A stretch of 64,000 bases of DNA from positions 2,927,001 to 2,991,000 of the forward strand of contig NZ_CP084541.1 in NCBI RefSeq assembly GCF_020410765.1, written 5' to 3'. The stretch is from Streptomyces marincola. GTDB lineage: Bacteria > Actinomycetota > Actinomycetes > Streptomycetales > Streptomycetaceae. This document shows, piece by piece, positions 35,096-43,231 of the stretch (within the stretch, counting starts at the first letter, position 1; every line of letters begins with the position of its first letter). The notes under the pieces were generated by a model. The model did not search any database. It was given only the letters and a program-made list of their open reading frames with translations, and was not told the DNA's origin. Both the position numbers and the translations under genes were made by a program.

Positions 35096-36112
35096 ATGTC
35101 GCTGACTGCCGCTGCTATCGCCTCCGCGTTCGGACTCGGGAGGCCACGCGGCCCTATGCGCCCGCTGGCCAACGGCGGGCAGCCGCCGAGCAGTTGGGTG
35201 CTCACGACGACCGGAGGCCGATGGGTGGTCAAGGCCGACCGCCTGTCCGGCGCATGGCGGCGCCGGCACGCGGAACGAGTCCACCGGCTGGAGAGTGCCG
35301 CCCTGACGGCCGGCATCCCCTCACCGCGGCCCGTCGAACCGCCCGCTCCTGCGATCGGCTACTGGCACCACCCGCAAGGCCACGAGCTGGTACGGGTCAG
35401 CGAATGGGTCGAAGGCCACGACCTCAGACACCTCGACGTGGCCGCTTCCGCGCCCACGGAAGCGGCCAGCTGGGTGGGCGCCACGCTGGGCCGCGTGGCG
35501 CTGTTGGGCACGGACCGGGACGCGGGCCCACAGGACGAGCCCGCCCTGCATCCACTCACCGACTGGCGCGCGTGGGTGGCCGAGGCGGAAGCGGCGAACC
35601 ACCCTGTGGCCGCCCCGGCGCGGTCTCTGCTGCCTGTCATCGAAGACGCCACCGCGCTGGTCGCCCTGGCCCTGCGCGACGGCCCTGGCAGGGTCCTCGT
35701 GCACGGCGACACCTCCCGAGCCAACGTGCTGCGCACAGCGACCGGCTATTCGTTGATCGACTGGGAGGGAGCCAGGGCGGACGTGCCGTGGTGGGAGGCA
35801 GTGAATGTGGCGTTCCGCTTCGCCACCCCGTTCAACGGGCCCACAGCCGTCGGGGACCCGCGCGTGGTCCGGCCGTTGCTGGAGGCGTACCTCGCCCAGG
35901 GCGCGCCGGGAGGCCGCGCCGATACATCCGCGTTCGCGGGGCTGCTGCGCAGTCAGCTCACGGTCATCGCCTGGTGGCTGTGGCAGGCCCTGGGGCACCG
36001 GGGCGCCCATGCCGCCCAGCGGCAGTTCGGACTGCGCATCGTTGCCTCGGCCGCCGAGGGCATGCCGCACGTGATGCGTTCACTGGACTCGTGGGCTGCG
36101 CTTCTGCGCTGA
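35096..36112 (+). CDS. APH-fold phosphotransferase
   Basis: 338 aa. N-lobe nucleotide site RWVVKADRLSG; catalytic loop VLVHGDTSRANVLR (about residue 203) and the metal-binding Asp in YSLIDWEGARADVPWWEAVNVAF. The WLIDWE-type motif and the GDTSRANVL loop match the broad choline/aminoglycoside-kinase family. The substrate is unknown and there is no pathway context. A very strong hairpin lies 13 nt after the stop. Confidence 0.85.
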   Translation: MSLTAAAIASAFGLGRPRGPMRPLANGGQPPSSWVLTTTGGRWVVKADRLSGAWRRRHAERVHRLESAALTAGIPSPRPVEPPAPAIGYWHHPQGHELVRVSEWVEGHDLRHLDVAASAPTEAASWVGATLGRVALLGTDRDAGPQDEPALHPLTDWRAWVAEAEAANHPVAAPARSLLPVIEDATALVALALRDGPGRVLVHGDTSRANVLRTATGYSLIDWEGARADVPWWEAVNVAFRFATPFNGPTAVGDPRVVRPLLEAYLAQGAPGGRADTSAFAGLLRSQLTVIAWWLWQALGHRGAHAAQRQFGLRIVASAAEGMPHVMRSLDSWAALLR

Positions 36113-36125
36113 CCGCGCGCCCTTG

Positions 36126-36175
36126 GCGCCCCGGTCGCGGACCAGCCCTGGGGCTGGTTCCCGCGACCGGGGCGC
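36126..36175. terminator. Long hairpin after the APH-fold gene
   Basis: A perfect 15-bp outer stem (GCGCCCCGGTCGCGG with its complement) and an 8-bp inner stem (ACCAGCCC with GGGCTGGT) are interrupted by two or three unpaired bases. It lies between converging genes (kinase left, HxlR right) and is among the strongest hairpins of the window. Confidence 0.85.
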
Positions 36176-36368
36176 GGGTCGGCGACCGCCACCGTCCGAC
36201 CGGGCCGCCGCACGGCCGCCGCAGGCGGCGGGATCCGCGGCCGATGGCCGCGGAGCCGAGCGCTGGCGTCGGCGCGCCACCCGACGGCACGGACCACGCG
36301 TGAGCCCGGATCATCTGCTCCCCGCGGGACCGGTCGGCATGCCGCGTCGGAAGACACGCAGCTTCGGT

Positions 36369-36462
36369 TCACGGCTTGCGGGACAGCCTCCGCCACGCGT
36401 CGGGCGGTAGGCCGCTCACGGCCTGCGGGACAGGGCCCGCCACGCGTCGGGCGGCAAGCCGC
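36369..36462. repeat. 47-bp direct tandem repeat, two copies
   Basis: Copies 36369-36415 and 36416-36462 match at 41 of 47 positions. Each begins TCACGGC and contains GCCACGCGTCGGGCGG. The second copy ends 3 nt before the stop codon of the HxlR gene, so it may derive from duplication of its 3' flank. No function is visible. Confidence 0.85.
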
Positions 36463-36465
36463 TGC

Positions 36466-36822
36466 TCAGGGCTCGACCCGCTCCTTGCCGTGCGTGGGGA
36501 CGATTCCGAGCGTGTGCATGCGTTGGGCTCCCCATTCCCCCAGGCCGCCGAGTGCCGTGTAGAGCGCAGCCCCTTCATCGGTCAACTCGTACTCGACGCG
36601 GGGCGGCGTCTCCTCGAACACGGTCCGCCGGACGATGCCGTCCGCCTCCAGCTCGCGTAGCTGCTGGGCGAGCACCTTCTCGCTGATCCCGGGGAGACTG
36701 CGCCGCAACTCGCCGAAGCGGTGCAGCCGTTCGTCCAGCGCCCAGAGGATGAGCGCCTTCCACTTGCCCTCGACGACATCCATCGCGGCGTCGAGGGCAC
36801 AGATGTACGGCGGGTTACGCAT
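36466..36822 (-). CDS. HxlR-family transcriptional regulator
   Basis: 118 aa, a single winged helix-turn-helix: PYICALDAAMDVVEGKWKALILWALDERLHRFGELRRSLPGISEKVLAQQLRELEADGIV, then the wing VEYELTDEGAAL. The Cys at residue 8 is in the place where thiol-sensing HxlR/MarR-like proteins carry a redox Cys. ATG 36822 is chosen because TATCAT sits exactly 7 nt upstream; an in-frame ATG at 36831 is possible. It follows the imine-reductase-like gene by 55 nt on the same strand. Confidence 0.9.
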   Translation of the reverse strand: MRNPPYICALDAAMDVVEGKWKALILWALDERLHRFGELRRSLPGISEKVLAQQLRELEADGIVRRTVFEETPPRVEYELTDEGAALYTALGGLGEWGAQRMHTLGIVPTHGKERVEP

Positions 36823-36877
36823 CCTTCCCATGATAGCCAGGCCGCGTCGCCTCACTCATGGATACCCGAGCGCGGGT

Positions 36878-37705
36878 TCAGCCGTTCGCGACGGCCCGCC
36901 GCATCCGCCACAGCGAGGCACTGAGGTGTCCGGCCAGCTCCGCGGGCACGCCCGCCTCCCCGGAGGCGGCGAGGATGTTCTCCAGGCCGACCGCCTGCAT
37001 GGCGGGGTTGTACTCGTCCGGGACGGATGCGCTCGCGTCCGCGCCGTCGACGGTAAGGGGCAGCATCTGCTCCAACCACGGCCGCAGCACCTCGCGCTTG
37101 AAGGTGCCAAGGTCGCCGCCTTCCGCGTGGACCAGCGCCACGGCATGGTCCGTACCGGCACCGATGCCGTACATGCCGCTGAGCGCGGCCATGTCGTACA
37201 GCGCCGCGAACCCCGCGTCCTCGCCCACCCAGTGCGCGCGCCCCATGGGGCCGAGCGCCGGAGCGACGCGGTCGAACAGGTCGCGCGGACCGCTGTAGAG
37301 GATGAAGGCTCCCGGAGTCCCGACCGACTGCGGCACAGCCATGATCCCGCCGGCCAGGAAACGCACTCCGTACCCTTCGAGCCATCCGGCGAGTGCGCGC
37401 GCCTGCCGTACCGAGCCGCTGGTCAAGTTGACCAGCGTGGTGCCGGTCAGGTCGCTCAGGACGGGGGTGAGCGTTTCGCGCACACTCGCGTCGTCCAGCA
37501 GGCAGATCACGGTCAAGTCGCCCGCCGCGACGGCCTCTCCGACGCTCGACGCCTCTTTCGCGCCGCGCGCGACCAGTTCGCCCGCCTTGCCGGCGGAGCG
37601 GTTCCAGACCGTGACCTCGCGGCCCGCGCCGAGGAGCGCGTCCGCCAGCGCCCGTCCCATGGCTCCCAGGCCGAGAATGCTGATGTGTTCGTATCGCGTA
37701 TTCAT
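36878..37705 (-). CDS. Imine-reductase-like NADPH-dependent oxidoreductase
   Basis: 275 aa. The Rossmann N-terminus is ISILGLGAMGRALADALLGAGREVTVWNRS (NADPH-type Arg after the second strand). The linker helix and the C-terminal dimer domain (GEDAGFAALYDMAALSGMYG, FKREVLRPWLEQMLP) fit the imine reductase/reductive aminase branch of the 6-phosphogluconate-dehydrogenase-like superfamily. It may reduce cyclic imines. ATG 37705 is preferred; the frame upstream has no ribosome binding site. Probably linked with the HxlR gene downstream. Confidence 0.85.
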   Translation of the reverse strand: MNTRYEHISILGLGAMGRALADALLGAGREVTVWNRSAGKAGELVARGAKEASSVGEAVAAGDLTVICLLDDASVRETLTPVLSDLTGTTLVNLTSGSVRQARALAGWLEGYGVRFLAGGIMAVPQSVGTPGAFILYSGPRDLFDRVAPALGPMGRAHWVGEDAGFAALYDMAALSGMYGIGAGTDHAVALVHAEGGDLGTFKREVLRPWLEQMLPLTVDGADASASVPDEYNPAMQAVGLENILAASGEAGVPAELAGHLSASLWRMRRAVANG

Positions 37706-37747
37706 GCGGAACACGCTCACGCAGCAGGGAACATGTCCACAAGAACC

Positions 37748-37759
37748 CACTTTGAAGTG
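37748..37759. promoter_or_regulatory. Candidate operator upstream of the imine-reductase-like gene
   Basis: CACTTTGAAGTG is an inverted repeat with 5-bp arms (CACTT and AAGTG), 43 nt before the start. Its place fits a binding site for the adjacent HxlR protein. Short palindromes arise by chance, so this is tentative. Confidence 0.35.
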
Positions 37760-37837
37760 CGTGGTTACCCCAAGGTCAGTCACCCTGAGCCGCCTGGGCG
37801 CACGGCGACCAAGTCCGCCGTCCGGACTGCCGGCCAC

Positions 37838-38262
37838 CGGGGCCGGGCCACCGGTCGGCCGGTGATCGGATACGATCGCCGCATGGTCTACATGTTTGTC
37901 CGCTGCCGAACGATCTGAGGCGCGTGCCGCCGCACGCGTGCGGCGCCCAGTGCCCGCCGATGGACCCCGCAGGAGACCACCGCGGTCTCATGGCTCGACC
38001 CCGCGGGTGTCGGTCGGCCCCGTGATCATCCACGCGCACCCTCGCCGGTAGGGGCTTCCCTGTCGCGTGCCGTCCTCGATGGACGGGACGCCGCGGTCGC
38101 CCGCCGCACCGGCCCCACCCCCGGCCACCCACGGCGCCGCATCGCGCCGGGCCCGGTGGCGTGCGCGTTCATCGTTTCTCCGGCTTCGGCGGTTCACCGC
38201 GGCGGGTAACGGCTTTCGCCGTGCCCGCCGCCCCGCCAGACACAGAACATGGAACAGACCGT
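37838..38262. other. Intergenic region before the first alpha/beta hydrolase
   Basis: About 425 bp. It contains an inverted repeat GATCG, GATA, CGATC at 37864-37877 that overlaps a -10-like TACGAT, and a short frame beginning 6 nt later (see 37883-37918). The rest is GC-rich without a recognisable gene. Confidence 0.45.
37883..37918 (+). CDS. Possible leaderless 11-residue peptide (MVYMFVRCRTI)
   Basis: ATG 37883 lies 6 nt after TACGAT (37871-37876), exactly the layout of leaderless starts at real genes in this window. The peptide has one Cys and ends at TGA. It could be a regulatory upstream peptide for the hydrolase 345 nt downstream, or chance. There is no -35 I can recognise. Confidence 0.3.
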   Translation: MVYMFVRCRTI

Positions 38263-39156
38263 ATGAATACCGTCCCTGACACCGACTCGCGCCGGCAGGC
38301 CGGCGCCGCGCGCCCCACGTTCGTCCTCGTGCACGGCTCCGGCTCGAACTCGTTCATGTGGGCCCCGGTCCAGCGCGCGCTGACCCTGCTCGGCCACCGC
38401 AGCTACGCCGTCGATCTGCCGGGGCACGGCTTCGACGCGCAGTACCCGGCCGCCTACCAGGCTCCGCAGGACCTCGACGCGTGGGCGGCCGAGCCGTCGA
38501 CCCTGGCCGGGGTCGCCCTGCGGGACAACGTCGACATGGTCGTCGACGTCGTTCGCAAGGTGGCCGAGCACGGGCCGGTGGTTCTCGTGGGCGCCAGCCT
38601 CGGCGGCATGACGATCACCGGCGTGGGCAACGAGATCCCCGACCTGGTCGACCGGCTCGTGTACATCTCGGCGTGGTCCTGTGTGGAGCGCTCGAACCCC
38701 ATCGAGTACATGCAGGAGCCGGAGTTCGCCGACAATCTGCTGGGCCCGCTGGCCGCGTTGAACGTCGGCGACCCCGCCGTGCTCGGCGTCGGCCGGGCCA
38801 ACTACCGCAGCGCCGACCCGGCCCTGCTCAGCGCCCTCAAGGCGGCGATCATGGCGGACGGCACCGACGCGCAGTTCATGGCGTTCCTCAACATCCTGCA
38901 ACCGGACGAGTCCCTCGCGGTGATGATGTCGGACGCGCGCGTACGGGCCGACACCTGGGGCACGGTCGCCAGGACCTACATCCGCCTCGCGCACGACCGT
39001 TCCCTGCCCGTGGCGATGCAGGACCGCCTGATCGCCGAGGCCGACGCCCTGACGCCCGACAACCCGTACGAGGTGCACACCCTCGAAACGAGCCACACCG
39101 GCTTCCTGCTCGACCCCGTGAAGCTGGCCGGCATCCTCGACGGGCTGCCGCTCTGA
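38263..39156 (+). CDS. Alpha/beta hydrolase
   Basis: 297 aa. Oxyanion-hole segment FVLVHGSGSNSFMW, nucleophile elbow GASLGG with Ser112, and a C-terminal His in LETSHTGFLLDP; the acid is probably an Asp near residue 245-255. The GHRSYAVDLPGHG segment is typical of esterase/epoxide-hydrolase-like enzymes. Substrate unknown. ATG 38263 was chosen over upstream in-frame codons in GC-rich filler. A five-codon frame (MEQTV) ends at its start codon (TATGA overlap). Confidence 0.88.
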   Translation: MNTVPDTDSRRQAGAARPTFVLVHGSGSNSFMWAPVQRALTLLGHRSYAVDLPGHGFDAQYPAAYQAPQDLDAWAAEPSTLAGVALRDNVDMVVDVVRKVAEHGPVVLVGASLGGMTITGVGNEIPDLVDRLVYISAWSCVERSNPIEYMQEPEFADNLLGPLAALNVGDPAVLGVGRANYRSADPALLSALKAAIMADGTDAQFMAFLNILQPDESLAVMMSDARVRADTWGTVARTYIRLAHDRSLPVAMQDRLIAEADALTPDNPYEVHTLETSHTGFLLDPVKLAGILDGLPL

Positions 39157-39479
39157 CCTGCTGACCCGCCGGCGGCCTTCGCGCCCCGGACAGCAGCGAA
39201 CGGGCGCACGTCGCGCCCACGCGCGGGCCCGGCGTCGCACGACGGCGGGCCCGCGCCCCTGTGCCCCGTCGGCTCTCCCCCGCGTGCGTTCCGCACGGAA
39301 TGCGGGCAAGGCCCGCGGTCCGCCCTCAACGCGCTTCGAAAGACCGCGGGCCCACGCGCACGTCCGTGTCCCGTCCTCGCCGTTCCGCACGCGTGCCCGT
39401 CGTGCCCGCGCGCGGCGCGCCCAGGCGGGAACGGCCCGGGCGCCGCGAGCGCTCACGGCCCGGCTTCTAGGATGCGCAC
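39157..39479. other. Intergenic region between two alpha/beta hydrolases
   Basis: 323 bp. It contains the hairpin at 39221-39256 and, at its right end, TAGGAT (39468-39473), a -10 hexamer 6 nt before the next ATG. Between them is GC-rich sequence with CGCACG/GCGTGC-like words and no gene. Confidence 0.5.
39221..39256 (+). terminator. Hairpin after the first alpha/beta hydrolase
   Basis: 17-nt arms (39221-39237 and 39240-39256) pair with one mismatch around a 2-nt loop that must open to at least 4. Likely terminator, 65 nt after the stop. Confidence 0.75.
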
Positions 39480-40367
39480 ATGACGTCCACCACGCGGGGG
39501 CAACCGCGGATACACGAACTGCGTGACGGGTCCCGACGCGACCTGCGCCATCCGGAACGTCCGCGTCCCGTGCGCGTCCATGTGTGGGAGCCGGAACGTC
39601 CCCTGGCCGCGCCCGCCCCGCTGGTCGTCGTCTCGCACGGCACCGGAGGTTCCGCGGGCACCATGGAGTGGCTGGCCCTGCCGCTGGCGGAGGCGGGGTT
39701 CCGGGCGGTCGCCATCGACCACCACGGCAACAATCTCGTCGACGGCTACGAACCCGAAGGGTTCCTGTTCGTCTGGGAACGGCCGAAGGACGTCACGTTC
39801 GTCCTCGACACCCTCTCACTCGACGGGCCGCTCGGCCCGGTCGGCGCCGTGGGGTTCTCCCTCGGTGGCTACACCGTCGCGGCGCTGGCAGGCGCGCGGG
39901 TGGACCCGGTGCCCGTGACCGCTCTGCTGGCGGGGCACGTGCCCATGCCCGCCATCCCGGAGTTCCCCGATGTCCTGGAGGCGCTGCGGAAGAAGGTGCC
40001 GGCGCACGAGCTGCGGGCCGCGCTCGACGGGGCCGGTGCCGACGTCTCCGACTCCCGGGTGCGGGCCGCCTTCCAAGTGGCGCCGGCGCTCGGCGGGTTG
40101 ATGACGGAGGAGAGCCTGAAGGCCGTCCGGGTCCCGGTGGGGATCCGCTGGGGCGAGGCCGACACGATCAACCCGTTCCCCGAGCACATCGCGCCCTACC
40201 TGAACAGCATCCGCACGGCGGAGGGGCGTTCCGCCGGCCCTGAGGTCCGCCACGAGGACTTCCTGGAAACGGACCCGGGCGGCCGGCTCACCCGGGCCCG
40301 GGTCGCCGAGGAGACGGTCGCCTTCTTCCTCCGGCATCTCGGCCGCCCCGAGTCCGGGCACGCGTAG
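39480..40367 (+). CDS. Alpha/beta hydrolase of the platelet-activating-factor-acetylhydrolase/dienelactone-hydrolase type
   Basis: 295 aa. It has VVVSHGTGGSAGTMEWLALPLAEAGFRAVAIDHHGNN, then the elbow GFSLGG with Ser127. The HGTGGS loop and the DHHGNN segment are shared with predicted dienelactone hydrolases. A His follows in VRHEDFL near the C-terminus, a possible third triad member. Not obviously related in pathway to the hydrolase upstream. TAGGAT lies 6 nt before the ATG (leaderless pattern). A convergent hairpin follows. Confidence 0.87.
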   Translation: MTSTTRGQPRIHELRDGSRRDLRHPERPRPVRVHVWEPERPLAAPAPLVVVSHGTGGSAGTMEWLALPLAEAGFRAVAIDHHGNNLVDGYEPEGFLFVWERPKDVTFVLDTLSLDGPLGPVGAVGFSLGGYTVAALAGARVDPVPVTALLAGHVPMPAIPEFPDVLEALRKKVPAHELRAALDGAGADVSDSRVRAAFQVAPALGGLMTEESLKAVRVPVGIRWGEADTINPFPEHIAPYLNSIRTAEGRSAGPEVRHEDFLETDPGGRLTRARVAEETVAFFLRHLGRPESGHA

Positions 40368-40376
40368 CCGCCGCCC

Positions 40377-40421
40377 CCGCGCTCACCGCGCCCCCGGCAC
40401 GCCCCGGGCCGGTGAGCGCGG
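40377..40421. terminator. Convergent hairpin
   Basis: CCGCGCTCACCG pairs perfectly with CGGTGAGCGCGG; the 21-nt interior can form a second short stem. It lies between converging genes. Confidence 0.75.
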
Positions 40422-40436
40422 CCAGGCGCGCCCGGG

Positions 40437-40814
40437 TCACATGGGCTGAACGTACGCGGCCCGCCATCGCGGCGCGGGGTCCGCGCCCAGCGTGCTCCAG
40501 TACTCCCGGCCCCGGACGATCCTGCCGTCCCGCACCGTCCAGAAGGACACCACCCGGTGCACGCCCATCTCCTCGTGCGGCACCTCCACCTCCGACACGA
40601 CCTCGTCGCCGTGCGCGACGACGCGCAGCACCCGGATCGACCAGCCTTCCGGATACTCCGCGTTGACAGCCACGAAGTTGTCCCGGCCCACGATGCGCTC
40701 GGCGCTCACCGGCCACTCCACCACCGCTTCCTCGGCGAACGACGCGCCGACACCCGCCCAGTCCCTCGCCTGCATCCGGTCCCACATGCCCTGCACGATC
40801 ACCGAAGGTTCCAT
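40437..40814 (-). CDS. NTF2/SnoaL-like protein
   Basis: 125 aa, the usual size for a single cone-shaped NTF2-like domain: MQARDWAGVGASFAEEAVVEWPVSAERIVGRDNFVAVNAEYP, then alternating strands RVLRVVAHGDEVVSEVEVPH and VVSFWTVRDGRIVRGREYW. Members range from polyketide cyclases to binding proteins; the role here is open. CAGAAT lies 6 nt before the ATG. It diverges from the HelD-like gene; the 292-bp gap between them has a TAAGCT at about 41010. Confidence 0.87.
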   Translation of the reverse strand: MEPSVIVQGMWDRMQARDWAGVGASFAEEAVVEWPVSAERIVGRDNFVAVNAEYPEGWSIRVLRVVAHGDEVVSEVEVPHEEMGVHRVVSFWTVRDGRIVRGREYWSTLGADPAPRWRAAYVQPM

Positions 40815-41106
40815 GCGCCCATTCTGACCGGCACCACTGACAGCCGACCGGCGCGCGGCTCCGCCCCACGCCGCACACCCAACTCCCGGCCACCGGCCAC
40901 CGGTCCGCCACGACCGACGCACCGACGCACCGGCACACCGGCCACCAGCCCCCTGCCGCCGAAAAGGATTTGCCCCGCGCCCCGGCCGCCCCTAAGCTGC
41001 CGTGCTTCCCCTCCTCCGGCCCCGGACCGCGGCGCCCGGCAGGAGTCGGCCGGACGGCAACCGGCCGGCGAGCCCGCACCGACCACGCACCACCGGAGGC
41101 TCCGCC

Positions 41107-43164
41107 GTGCCCGCCCGCTCCCCTCTCGACTCGGAACGCGACCACCTCGCCGCCTCGCGCGCCGCGCTGCGCGCCATGCGCGCCGACGCCGAAGCCCTCG
41201 ACCTGACCAACGTCACGGCGAACTGGGTCAACGCCGAGGTGCTGCGTTCCGAGGTCGACCTGCGCATCAAGGCTCTCGCCGACCTGGCCGGCACTCCGCT
41301 GTTCTTCGGCCGCCTCGACTACGCACAGGCTGTGGACGACGACGGCGGGAGCGGGCACCGCTACTACATCGGCCGCCGCCACGTGCACGACGCCGACGGC
41401 GACCCGATGGTCATCGACTGGCGGGCGCCGGTGTCGCAGCCGTTCTACCGGGCCTCCAAGCGCGACCCGCAGGGCATCGCGCTGCGCCGCAGGTTCGGCT
41501 ACGACGGCGGCGACCTGACCGCCTACGAGGACGAGCACCTGTCGGATCCCGCCGAGGCCGAACGCGGCAGCGCGCTGCTCCGGCGCGAGATCGAACGGCC
41601 GCGCGTCGGCCCGATGCGCGACATCGTCGCGACGATCCAGCCGGAGCAGGACGAGATCGTCCGCACCTCGCTCTCCGGCTCGATCTGCGTCCAGGGGGCG
41701 CCCGGCACGGGGAAGACCGCCGTGGGCCTGCACCGGGTGGCGTACCTGCTGTACACCCACAGGGAACGCCTCGCGCGCAGCGGCACGCTTGTGATCGGTC
41801 CGAACCGGTCGTTCCTGCGCTACATCGAACAAGTACTGCCCGCGCTGGGCGAGATGGAGGTCAAACAGGCCACCGTGGACGAACTCGTCGCGCACGTCGA
41901 GGTGCGCGGCACGGACACCGCGCGGGCGGCCACCCTCAAGGGCGACGCGCGGATGGCCGAGGTGCTCCGGCGGGCGGTGCGGTCAGGGGTGCGGCTGCCG
42001 ACGGAGCCGGTGGTCGTGGTGCGAGGCTCCCGGCACTGGCGCGTCCCCGTTCCCGAACTGGAGGAGATCGTAGAGGAGTTGCGTTCCCGCGACCTGCGGT
42101 ACGGCTCGGCCCGCGAGGCGTTGCCGCAGCGGATCGCACACGCCGTTCTGGTGCGGATGGAACGCGCGGGCGAGGCGCCGGACGACCGCGTGCAGAACGC
42201 CGTGGCGCGCACCCCCGCGGTGAAGGCCGCGATCACGTCCTGCTGGCCGCGGGTCGATCCGGCGAAACTGGTGCTGCGGCTGCTGTCGGACGCCGCGTTC
42301 CTGGCCGAGCAGGCCGACGGGATCCTCGACGCGGACGAACAGCGGGCGATCCTGTGGGAGAAGCCGCCGCGCGGCGTGAAGTCGGCGCGCTGGTCGCCCG
42401 CCGACGCGGTTCTCATCGACGAGGTCAGGGACCTGGTGGAACGCACCGGCTCGCTGGGGCACGTGGTGCTCGACGAGGCGCAGGACCTGTCGCCGATGCA
42501 GTACCGGGCGGTGGGGCGCAGGTGCAGCACCGGTTCCATCACCGTTCTGGGTGACATCGCGCAGGGGACCACGCCGTGGGCGACGCCGAGTTGGGCCGCC
42601 GCGCTCGCGCACCTGGGGAAGCCGGAGGCGGCCGTCGAGGAGCTGACGCAGGGCTTCCGCGTGCCGCGCACCGTGATCGCGTACGCCTCGCGGCTGCTGC
42701 CCGCGATCGCGCCCGAGCTGTCCGAGGCCACGTCCGTGCGCGACTCACCGGGCTCGTTGGCCGTGCGCCCGGTGCCGGAGGCCGAGCTGTCCGCCGCGGT
42801 GGCCGCGGCCTGCGCCGAGGTGCTGCGCAACGAGGGCTCCGTCGGCCTGATCGCGGCCGACGCCCGCGTCCCCGTGCTGGCCGGGGCGCTGTCCGCGGCC
42901 GGTCTCACGCATCTCGCGCCGGGCACGGAGACGTCGGCGGACTCCCGGCTGACGCTGGTGCCCGCCTCGCTGGCGAAGGGTCTTGAGTACGACTACGTGG
43001 TGCTCGACGAGCCGGCCGCCATAGTCGCGGGGGAGCCGGACGAGCGAACGGGCCTGCGCCGCTTGTACGTCGCGCTGACCAGGGCGGTCTCGGGGCTGTT
43101 GGTGCTGCACGCGGAGCCGTTGCCGGGGCCGTTGCGCGAGGCGGCCGAGTCGGCCGCCGCCTGA
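41107..43164 (+). CDS. HelD-like superfamily 1 helicase
   Basis: 685 aa. A coiled N-terminal arm (residues 1-60) leads to a UvrD-type ATPase: Walker A GAPGTGKTAVGLHR (about residues 197-210), motif II VVLDEAQDLSPMQ, motif III ITVLGDIAQG and motif V-VI segments ASLAKGLEYDYVVLDEP and RRLYVALTRA. The DWRAPVSQPFYRA segment before Walker A is typical of HelD. HelD proteins release stalled RNA polymerase, and some give rifampicin tolerance. I saw no rifampicin-associated element upstream, so this is probably a housekeeping form. GTG 41107 is the likely start. Confidence 0.92.
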   Translation: MPARSPLDSERDHLAASRAALRAMRADAEALDLTNVTANWVNAEVLRSEVDLRIKALADLAGTPLFFGRLDYAQAVDDDGGSGHRYYIGRRHVHDADGDPMVIDWRAPVSQPFYRASKRDPQGIALRRRFGYDGGDLTAYEDEHLSDPAEAERGSALLRREIERPRVGPMRDIVATIQPEQDEIVRTSLSGSICVQGAPGTGKTAVGLHRVAYLLYTHRERLARSGTLVIGPNRSFLRYIEQVLPALGEMEVKQATVDELVAHVEVRGTDTARAATLKGDARMAEVLRRAVRSGVRLPTEPVVVVRGSRHWRVPVPELEEIVEELRSRDLRYGSAREALPQRIAHAVLVRMERAGEAPDDRVQNAVARTPAVKAAITSCWPRVDPAKLVLRLLSDAAFLAEQADGILDADEQRAILWEKPPRGVKSARWSPADAVLIDEVRDLVERTGSLGHVVLDEAQDLSPMQYRAVGRRCSTGSITVLGDIAQGTTPWATPSWAAALAHLGKPEAAVEELTQGFRVPRTVIAYASRLLPAIAPELSEATSVRDSPGSLAVRPVPEAELSAAVAAACAEVLRNEGSVGLIAADARVPVLAGALSAAGLTHLAPGTETSADSRLTLVPASLAKGLEYDYVVLDEPAAIVAGEPDERTGLRRLYVALTRAVSGLLVLHAEPLPGPLREAAESAAA

Positions 43165-43231
43165 GGCCGGGGCGCCCGCGCCGCCGGGAAATCCCGGGCG
43201 GGCCCGTTCGGCCGCGGGCTACGGTGTGCCG

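Noticed and set aside
38167..38200. GTTCATC and GTTCACC words resembling a PHO box before the alpha/beta hydrolase
   Set aside because: The two words are 25 nt apart, not a multiple of 11, and the unit between them does not match.
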